From: Sediminibacterium sp.
GTDB taxonomy: Bacteria; Bacteroidota; Bacteroidia; Chitinophagales; Chitinophagaceae
DNA: 64,000 nucleotides
NCBI RefSeq assembly: GCF_030695065.1
Contig: NZ_JAUYTR010000016.1
Coordinates: forward strand, 372,001-436,000
Direction of reading: 5' to 3'
Within the stretch, counting starts at the first letter, position 1. Each line of letters starts with the position of its first letter. Shown piece by piece: positions 45,481 to 52,662 of the stretch. A model generated the notes under the pieces. The model searched no databases, was not told where the DNA came from, and saw only the letters and a list, made by a program, of their open reading frames with translations. The position numbers and the translations under genes are program-made.

Positions 45481-46588
45481 ATGACTTACTATTTATTAAT
45501 TTTCAACACTTTACAAGACTTTTGCTTTGAACTCAAGCCATGTCTATATACTGTTGGTGGCTGAATATTATACATATGATGATTTTACAGTATGTAGTGC
45601 AACAAATGATTCACATTATAAAACGAAGGAATATCTGATTTTTCAACAATGTTTCGAAATCTTCAGCAGTGATTACTGAATCGTAAAAACCTGAGCCTTG
45701 TATATGTTGTTTTTTTTTAAATAAAGTGATTTGGTTTCATTGAAATGGTTTGTATAGATTATTTTTATAAGGTAATATACGTATTGAAGTGATGGCAGAT
45801 ATCGGATTAAGGAATCGACTTCAGGGGGACTAGTATTTTTTTACGAATGGCTTCCACCATGTTAGGATCATAGGGACAAACATAAGCATAGGCGAATGCG
45901 TTATGACTATTCATAGCAAACTTTGAAGCACCCATCCAGTCACCCTGCATAAGAGAAAGGACGATAAGAGGTACCTATACACAGCCATTATTTATCTTTT
46001 CTCTCAAATCCAATACTTTCAATCTTTAAAAATACGACTTGCTGAATAGTAAACAATTTTTAACCTTTATTATTCAGGTGTATCTGTACGATGCAGTCAA
46101 TATTCCAAGCAATATCTAGCAGGAATTCGCGCGAAGTATATACCACTACATTCTACGAAATTCTCAGAGCGATAATTGAGACTACTAGAGACAACAGTGC
46201 CACAAAAAGGAATTCTAAATTAATCAATTGTTCTGACGTCATACATTAACGGGCTATAATTTTTTGGGGCATGAAGTTGTGTGCAGCTCTCAAGCTTAAA
46301 CTCAGCACTCTTAATGTGATGGAAGTCACAAAAAATAGTAGAAGTGAAAGCAACAATCTCATATCCATAATTTTGTTAATTAATTTGTCTAAACAAAACT
46401 ACCTCGCCCCTAAAGCATCCTTATATACGCTCGTCAATATAATTGAAATTTTAAGTTAACCTTAGTCAATAAGTACTTTATTTGTCCAGGTTTATATTAT
46501 TTGGCTTAACTGATCTGTAAATTGTACTTAACAATAATATTTGCTTCGTTTTAAATTATAATTACACCGCAAACTCATAAGCAATATC
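45481..46588. other. 1.1-kb left island flank with decayed coding fragments
   Basis: No intact gene is recognised. Two short minus-strand frames look like gene remains: about 45613-45707 (ends GSGFYDSVITAEDFETLLKN... then a stop) and 45807-45974 (55 codons, VLSLMQGDWMGASKFAMNSH... ending VPLKSIP). A 52-codon plus-strand frame at 46091-46249 and a 62-codon frame at 46271-46459 have no recognisable features and are probably chance. No integrase fragment could be identified. The last 100 bp before 46589 should hold the promoter of the restriction/AbiH pair, but no strong consensus is present. Confidence 0.45.
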
Positions 46589-48199
46589 ATGCAACTCAAC
46601 CCTGGCCTGTTCGATGACAAACTTTCTGAATACCTTGACCAATGGACACCTGAGCGTATTAAAACAATGAACATAAATGATTATACCGATTTAAGTAATC
46701 ACGACTCTTTATGTTATTCATTAGAATATGGCACTAAAGAACTGGGGCAAATTGGTGGAACCGCTCTACATAAATTTGAGCTATGGGCACCAAAAGAAGA
46801 AAGAGAATTTAAAGATGATCGATTTGCCAAAGATGGGGCTTATATATGGGCGAAAAAATGGGGGAATACATCATACGAGGCCTTTGAGAAAATTCGACAA
46901 ATTATTGTTGATATTGTTACTCACTCATTAAATGATGAATGGGAGAAAGTTGAGCAAATAAAGTTTCATTCGCTTGCAAAATGGAAGATTGCTTTCCTAT
47001 ATTCAAATAAGAAATTATTTCCTGTTTATAGCCGGAGAGCATTGCAAGAAATAGCAAAGGGTCTAGGAAAAACATTTAATAAAAATGATCGTATTCTGGA
47101 TATTCAATTATTTATAATTGAACAAAAACCATCATTAGAAGATATGGTGGAATACGCCCATCGCACATTTACCTTATTTGCAGAAATAGAAAAGCAAGTA
47201 TCCCCATCCTATTACCTTATAGGTAGTAAATATGGTGGATCCGATGAAAATCATTCAATTGATGTCATGCCTGAATTTTTAAAACGAAGCTGTGTTTCAA
47301 TCGGATTCATTGATTGGATTGACTTTTCATCTCAGATGGGCAATTCAAGAAAAAGTGTTGATCAATGGGTAGAAGAATATATTCCTAATAATGTTTCTTC
47401 CCTAAGAGATACAAAATCATATTTTAGGCACTTATCACAAATGAAAGTCGGGGACATAATTGCTGTAAAATCACATGGCTCCTTTGGCAAACTTACTATT
47501 ATTGCTTATGCTAGGGTAGTTGAAAAAAATGGTTCTATCTACGAATATGATGAAGGAGACTTAGGACATTGTATACATGTAGAGTTTCTAGAAGCAGGAA
47601 TTGAGCGTCAATTAGGTTTGAATTACGCTAAGACTATTCACCATTTAAAGGAAGGCGGAAGTAGGGAGCACTTTAATTTAATCTTTGGTTGGTATGGAAG
47701 TATGGCTAATGAATTGGAAAAAAATATGGATAATCAAAATTACGATGAGGAGACCATAGATGAAACCACAAAAAAAGGCTATAATAAAAAAGAAGAAACT
47801 TCATATCAAAGAAGTCCAATTGCTTCGGTGATGGTTAAAAGGTTGCATAATCGAATACAAAATCTTTTCGTTCCATACTTAGAAAACATATTTCCTGAAT
47901 ATGAAATTTCAGGAGAGAAACAATATATAGATGTAATAAGAGAAAATAATGAAGAACAAATCTTATATGAAATAAAGCCATTCTCAAGTCCATATGCTTG
48001 TATTATAAATGGGATTGGTCAACTTCTTGGCTATTGGCACAATAGTAGGAATAAGAAGAAAAAAAGCATTGTAATTGTTGGCCCAAATGAACCAAATGAT
48101 AGCGACATGCATTTTATTAATTCACTCAAAGAAAAACTAGATATTCCATTTTCTTATATTGCATTTGATGCAAATAGTCAAACTTCAAAGGAATTTTAA
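46589..48199 (+). CDS. Single-chain modification-dependent (type IV-like) restriction endonuclease
   Basis: A 536-residue protein of three parts. Residues 1-190 resemble the N-terminal domain fused to some McrB-like proteins (WTPERIKTMNINDYT, SLCYSLEYGTKELGQIGGTA, YSNKKLFPVYSRRAL). Residues about 205-345 look like an EVE/PUA-like pocket domain (YYLIGSKYGG, SCVSIGFIDWIDFS, MKVGDIIAVKS, ARVVEKNG), the fold that reads modified bases. Residues about 410-536 form a PD-(D/E)xK nuclease core (D448 in YIDVI, E461/K463 in YEIK, Q478 in GIGQLLGYW). It should cut phage DNA carrying modified bases. No AAA motor is fused or adjacent. Followed after 18 bp by abiH. Confidence 0.65.
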   Translation: MQLNPGLFDDKLSEYLDQWTPERIKTMNINDYTDLSNHDSLCYSLEYGTKELGQIGGTALHKFELWAPKEEREFKDDRFAKDGAYIWAKKWGNTSYEAFEKIRQIIVDIVTHSLNDEWEKVEQIKFHSLAKWKIAFLYSNKKLFPVYSRRALQEIAKGLGKTFNKNDRILDIQLFIIEQKPSLEDMVEYAHRTFTLFAEIEKQVSPSYYLIGSKYGGSDENHSIDVMPEFLKRSCVSIGFIDWIDFSSQMGNSRKSVDQWVEEYIPNNVSSLRDTKSYFRHLSQMKVGDIIAVKSHGSFGKLTIIAYARVVEKNGSIYEYDEGDLGHCIHVEFLEAGIERQLGLNYAKTIHHLKEGGSREHFNLIFGWYGSMANELEKNMDNQNYDEETIDETTKKGYNKKEETSYQRSPIASVMVKRLHNRIQNLFVPYLENIFPEYEISGEKQYIDVIRENNEEQILYEIKPFSSPYACIINGIGQLLGYWHNSRNKKKKSIVIVGPNEPNDSDMHFINSLKEKLDIPFSYIAFDANSQTSKEF

Positions 48200-48217
48200 C
48201 CCTTAAAATTTGTTAGA

Positions 48218-49207
48218 ATGAAAACACTATATATTATTGGAAATGGATTTGATATTTACCATGGACTAGATACCTGGTATTACTCATTTGCTTTATTCCT
48301 CAAAAGAAAACACAAAGACCTTTATTCGAATTTAACTCAATACTACTCTCTTCCAGAAATAGATGAAGATGAAGCTGACGAAGAGAAACAAAAAAAAATT
48401 AAAGCAGAGTGGAATCTATTTGAAGCAGAATTAGCTGGATTAGATTTTCAAACCATTTTAGATGAAAATACTGATTATATTCCTAGTGTTTCTGATGATG
48501 ATTATTTTAGTGATATTCATGCTTACTCACAAATAATGCAACAGAAAATTAATGAACTTACGCATAATCTTTTTGCGGCATTCAAGGAGTTTATCCTAAA
48601 TGTCAATTTCGATACCAATATCAACCATAAGTTAATTGAAATTCATTCAGATTCAAAGTTTATAAGTTTCAACTATACAGACACTTTAGAACAATATTAT
48701 GGTATTCCAGAATCAAGAATTTTATATATACACAATAAAGCGAAATTATCGGAAGAACTTGTATTAGGGCATAGTAAAGAGTTGAACCCGATGCATAAAC
48801 CTGAACCAAAAATGCCTGAAGGTTTAAGCGAAGAAGATCAACAAATGTGGTTAGACCATCAATCATCCAAATATGACTACTCTTACGAAACTGGAAAAGA
48901 AGAGTTAAGTTATTACTTTAATGAATCTTACAAACCAACAAAGGGTATTATTGCTAAACATCAAGCCTTTTTTGAAAAGCTAGATAACATTGAACAAGTA
49001 AATTTACTGGGACATTCTATGGCAGAAGTAGATTTGCCATATTTCTCTCATCTCATGACAGTATTATCAAAAAATACTATTAAGTGGAAAATATCATGGT
49101 TTAATGCCGAAGAACGCGAATACAAAACAAAAGTGTTAACAGAAATGGGAGTCCCATTAGAAAATATTGAATTAATTAGAATTGAAGATTTGCTCCTTAC
49201 TAAATAA
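48218..49207 (+). CDS. AbiH family abortive-infection protein
   Basis: A 329-residue protein with the AbiH-type start MKTLYIIGNGFDIYHGLDTWYYSF, the internal SKFISFNYTDTLEQYYGI and the C-terminal INLLGHSM-like motif (QVNLLGHSMAEVDLPYF). AbiH of Lactococcus blocks phage growth by an unknown mechanism; the GNGFD...FNYT...GHS pattern suggests a nucleotide-binding SIR2-like fold (inference). It lies 18 bp behind the restriction-like gene, so the two are probably one defence operon. Three acidic low-complexity residues runs (EIDEDEADEEKQKK) lie near residue 50. Confidence 0.82.
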   Translation: MKTLYIIGNGFDIYHGLDTWYYSFALFLKRKHKDLYSNLTQYYSLPEIDEDEADEEKQKKIKAEWNLFEAELAGLDFQTILDENTDYIPSVSDDDYFSDIHAYSQIMQQKINELTHNLFAAFKEFILNVNFDTNINHKLIEIHSDSKFISFNYTDTLEQYYGIPESRILYIHNKAKLSEELVLGHSKELNPMHKPEPKMPEGLSEEDQQMWLDHQSSKYDYSYETGKEELSYYFNESYKPTKGIIAKHQAFFEKLDNIEQVNLLGHSMAEVDLPYFSHLMTVLSKNTIKWKISWFNAEEREYKTKVLTEMGVPLENIELIRIEDLLLTK

Positions 49208-49361
49208 ACACTCCTAAATAGTCATAGGGCTTCGCTATATAGTATTCAGATACTTTAAATTATTGATCACTACTAAATATTATGCATAGTAAGTTGCGCA
49301 AAATCCGCAGAAGTGAAAAACTTGAAAAATGTTGTTGAAAACCATTCAATGAAATTGCCTA

Positions 49362-49634
49362 AAAGAAAAAATCATTCTCACCCATGGTACCGACACCATG
49401 ACCATTACCGCAGAATTTCTTCAGCAGCAAATAAACAACAAACTATTTGTATTAACAAGCGCAATGACCCCCATTAAATTCGATAGCTCCGACAGTCTCT
49501 TCAACCTCGGCTGCGCCATAGCTTTCGCCCAAACCCTCCCCCCCGGCATCTACGTCGCCATGAACGGACGCGTCTTCAAAGCCGGCAATGTCCGGAAAAA
49601 TAAAGAAACTGGCTTGTTTGAGGAAATAATTTAA
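49362..49634 (+). pseudogene. Fragment of an L-asparaginase-domain protein
   Basis: The frame encodes KIILTHGTDTMTITAEFL, LTSAMTPIKFDSSDSLFNLG and FAQTLPPGIYVAMNGRVFKAG with VRKNKETGLFEE. This matches the C-terminal part of the short (about 160-residue) bacterial asparaginase-N-domain proteins (ITHGTDTM is the catalytic Thr-Asp region). The first half, including the N-terminal catalytic TGGTI motif, is missing; an in-frame stop lies just upstream. An ORF from ATG 49398 would give 78 residues but no active enzyme. The stretch 49480-49610 is conspicuously GC- and C-rich compared with its surroundings, suggesting a different source. Confidence 0.75.
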
Positions 49635-49737
49635 TAAATTCAAATTTCTAATTCTAATCTAAACTTCGCGTTGTCGTGAATCTCCGCATTCCCATTTAAT
49701 TTTTCAACCCTCCTTAAAGCCTATTTAATACATAGCT

Positions 49738-49962
49738 ATGTTCGATTTAAATCATGAATGGATAACGATGGAATGCCCAAGGTGTGGCTACGCCAATGAT
49801 TTCCAATTGATAGATGCGAAGAATGAAGGGCAGGTGTTTTGTCAGAACTGTAAAGTCTATATTGAACTGCATGATAAGGATGGATCGGTTCACAATAGCA
49901 TTCAAAAAATCAACAATTCCATACGCGACTTAGAAAATTTATTTAAAAAATTCAGAAGATAA
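49738..49962 (+). CDS. Small zinc-ribbon protein, first gene of a nuclease unit
   Basis: A 74-residue protein with two zinc-knuckle CxxC motifs (CPRCGY at residues 13-18 and CQNCK about 35-39) and a basic C-terminal helix (INNSIRDLENLFKKFRR). This fits a DNA- or RNA-binding zinc ribbon. Its stop codon overlaps the ATG of the next gene by one base (TAATG), which implies translational coupling. Not a recognised family. Probably an accessory or sensor subunit of the two nuclease-like proteins encoded downstream (inference). Confidence 0.68.
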   Translation: MFDLNHEWITMECPRCGYANDFQLIDAKNEGQVFCQNCKVYIELHDKDGSVHNSIQKINNSIRDLENLFKKFRR

Positions 49963-50927
49963 TGTACTATAATCACAACCTAAGAACAAATCTGCAGGAA
50001 TGGAAAAATCGGCTTGCCAAATCCGGAAGCGATCAATTTCCTCATCAGTTAAAGTATTTCATTTCGAATATTGAAGGCAATAAAATCCTTCGCGGCATAC
50101 TTGATGAGGCGGTGACAAAATATACCTACACCCCTGAAATGTTCGAGGAATACTTGAACCGATTGGAAACAGGTGATATTTATGGCATGAGTTATGAAAA
50201 CGAACCGCATCACGCAGCGCATGTTTACCAGTTTCTCAAATTCCTAGTAAGCGAGGGAGAATATGAACTCCACATGTCCACTTTGTTTTATGGGCAAAGC
50301 TTTGCAGACTCACAAAACAATGTGATTGAAACCCTGATCACACCTATCACATATTATTTTCATGACCAATTAGAGAAAAGCTCCTCCATTATTTATCTGC
50401 TCGAAAAATATAAACGCAGAACAGAATGGTTCACAAGGGAAACACTTCAAGCAAAATATTCTGATGCCCAAAAAAACTACGAACAACTTCTGGAGGATGA
50501 TTTAAGGATGTTCCTGTTCGATCAGGGGATTGATTATCCGTTCTCAACTCCAAAATCAACCTCTGGGCGCGCTGATTTAATTGGCGCAATCGATACAAAT
50601 GATCCCCTGATTCTGGAAATTAAACTGGTAGATAAAGAAAGGAATTATGGAAAAAACAGAGTATGCGATGGCTTCACGCAAATTGTACGCTATACCAATG
50701 ACTATAACAAGGATGCCGGTTATTTGGCCATTTTTAATTTTTCACCACAGGATATAGTTTTTTCGTTTGCGAATAGCAACCAGTTTCCACCAATGCTGGT
50801 GTACAATAACAAATCATATTTTTTCCTTGTGATCAATCTGTTCGATCATGCCTCAGCTAGTAAGCAGGGAAAGATCGAAACCATGACAGTTACAGAAGAA
50901 GACCTTATAAAACAATCTGCCGAGTGA
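49962..50927 (+). CDS. PD-(D/E)xK nuclease-like protein, 321 residues
   Basis: The N-terminal 170 residues are helical without recognised domain. The C-terminal region has a PD-(D/E)xK core: helix LLEDDLRMFLFDQG, D205 in SGRADLIG, E219 and K221 in LILEIKLV, then Q240 in GFTQIVRYTNDY. Order and spacing fit restriction-endonuclease-like enzymes that cut nucleic acid with Mg2+. It overlaps the zinc-ribbon gene by one base and is followed two bases later by another nuclease-like gene. I do not recognise the family as a named defence gene. Confidence 0.65.
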   Translation: MYYNHNLRTNLQEWKNRLAKSGSDQFPHQLKYFISNIEGNKILRGILDEAVTKYTYTPEMFEEYLNRLETGDIYGMSYENEPHHAAHVYQFLKFLVSEGEYELHMSTLFYGQSFADSQNNVIETLITPITYYFHDQLEKSSSIIYLLEKYKRRTEWFTRETLQAKYSDAQKNYEQLLEDDLRMFLFDQGIDYPFSTPKSTSGRADLIGAIDTNDPLILEIKLVDKERNYGKNRVCDGFTQIVRYTNDYNKDAGYLAIFNFSPQDIVFSFANSNQFPPMLVYNNKSYFFLVINLFDHASASKQGKIETMTVTEEDLIKQSAE

Positions 50928-50928
50928 C

Positions 50929-52662
50929 ATGAAACAGAAAGCAGTTCCTGGACATTCAATGATCCTCGGTGAAACTTTACAACCTTATGAAATACTGGTT
51001 GGGAAGTTTTCTTCATGGAATATATTCATTTGGGCCGCATCACTTAATAACGAATTATATGCTTCACTAGATTTTCATTCTAACCAGTTGCGCTTGCTTG
51101 AATTGTTGTTTCGCGGCTACAATCCAGAGCAACAAAAATACTTAAATGAAAAACTGATTGTACTTGCAAACAATGGATTTGGTGCAGATGCATTTCATAT
51201 ATTTCATAAACGCTACCTGCTACCATTGATTGTGAAAGAACTCAGGCGTAATGAACAAAAATCAAAATTTCAAAAAGGAAATGGTATAGAATTCCCGGTA
51301 TTGATGGCTTATCTGACCGTGATCGATGAGGAACACGCTATTGACCAGCAATTTCTAGATAAATCAAAAAACGTTGTAGATGAGGCTGAACAAGAATATA
51401 ACATTATCTGGACTAATATTCTGCGACAATTTCATTTCAACGAACCAACTAGCCCACTTGTTGAGTTATGTAAACTTTATGTATTGTGTAAGTATAGTTC
51501 TGAAAACTGGCCGGAGCATTTTGCAGAATACTTAGCTAGTTTAGGTATGAAAACCATCGGGCACTTAACAAAAAGTTACGTCGATATTATCAATTTCCTT
51601 CAACTAGAAGCATTAAATAAATCGTATCGAAAAATGGTTGATCTGACGCCAGGAGCAGAAACAAACAAACAACATTTGGATTCGATGTGTTGTAATTCAA
51701 CATTCGGCAAGACTGATGCCTCGATAGCTGATCTAAAAAAAAGACCGTTATTCTCTTTTCCTGATGGGAGGTACAGGGTCGTAGATCCTAATTTCTTATA
51801 CAAACATATTTATCGGGGCACCTACTTTAATCTCTACCACACAACCGGATTGTCAAAACAGTTAACCAGGTTCAATGAATATAGTAACACCATTTCGAAA
51901 AAAGTTTTGGAAGAACTGTTTTTCAAGGCAGTGATGCAGTCGCTGAATTCAGATGAAGATATACTGATAACGGATAGGCAAGAAGATCATTCACCTGATG
52001 CATATATGCGAATGCACGATACGATATTGCTTATAGAATTCAAAGCGTATGTTATCAATGACAAGTATATCGACGAACCAGATTTTGATTCATTTAAAAA
52101 ATATATTCAAGAAAACTTCATCCGCAATGCCTCCGGAAAAGGCAAAGGTGCAGGCCAGATCATTGAACAGATCAAGTTACTATCAAAAGGATTGCTGAAT
52201 GATGATATTGGTGTTAAAGATCTCACCGATAAGAAATACCATATCTACCCAATCATCTGTCACAACGATTTTCAATTTGGTGTAACCGCACTCAATGACT
52301 ATATCAATAAACAATTCCAGCAAGAAATTTTAAATGAGAAACTGCCATCGTCCCTGATCATTCACGACCTGACACTTATATGTCTGGACTGGATAGTTGA
52401 CATATACCTGCGCGGCGGAAATTTTCAATCATTAACAAAAATGGTGTATGCCTATCACCAGATTCTTGAGGACCGCAAAAAACTATTTAGACCGGAAATG
52501 GACACAGAAGTTTATTTGAATTCCCGTAGCAGCTTTGACGAAGTGTACAAAAATCTTTTTATCCATTCTTTACCAAACGTATCAGATAACCTCAAACCGT
52601 TTAAACAGTTTATTGACCGTCTCGGATTCACAGATGAAATGTTGTCAAAAGAATTAAACTGA
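50929..52662 (+). CDS. PD-(D/E)xK nuclease-like protein, 577 residues
   Basis: A large protein whose first 300 residues are helical and unrecognised. The second half contains a PD-(D/E)xK pattern: E329 in KVLEELFFKAVMQSL, D357 in SPDAYM, E370/K372 in LLIEFKAYV and Q410 in GAGQIIEQIKLL. The upstream RPLFSFPDGRYRVVDPNFLY segment (271-291) recalls the linker preceding nuclease domains in some defence proteins. It begins one base after the 321-residue nuclease-like gene. Its TGA stop directly abuts the stop of the convergent PIN gene. Function beyond likely nuclease activity is unknown. Confidence 0.65.
   Translation: MKQKAVPGHSMILGETLQPYEILVGKFSSWNIFIWAASLNNELYASLDFHSNQLRLLELLFRGYNPEQQKYLNEKLIVLANNGFGADAFHIFHKRYLLPLIVKELRRNEQKSKFQKGNGIEFPVLMAYLTVIDEEHAIDQQFLDKSKNVVDEAEQEYNIIWTNILRQFHFNEPTSPLVELCKLYVLCKYSSENWPEHFAEYLASLGMKTIGHLTKSYVDIINFLQLEALNKSYRKMVDLTPGAETNKQHLDSMCCNSTFGKTDASIADLKKRPLFSFPDGRYRVVDPNFLYKHIYRGTYFNLYHTTGLSKQLTRFNEYSNTISKKVLEELFFKAVMQSLNSDEDILITDRQEDHSPDAYMRMHDTILLIEFKAYVINDKYIDEPDFDSFKKYIQENFIRNASGKGKGAGQIIEQIKLLSKGLLNDDIGVKDLTDKKYHIYPIICHNDFQFGVTALNDYINKQFQQEILNEKLPSSLIIHDLTLICLDWIVDIYLRGGNFQSLTKMVYAYHQILEDRKKLFRPEMDTEVYLNSRSSFDEVYKNLFIHSLPNVSDNLKPFKQFIDRLGFTDEMLSKELN

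Noticed and set aside
46271..46459. 62-codon plus-strand ORF before the restriction gene
   Set aside because: No recognisable motif, no start-region features and atypical composition; treated as chance.
49452..49643. Minus-strand ORF over the asparaginase fragment
   Set aside because: The plus strand clearly encodes asparaginase motifs; the minus frame is a by-product of the GC-rich stretch.
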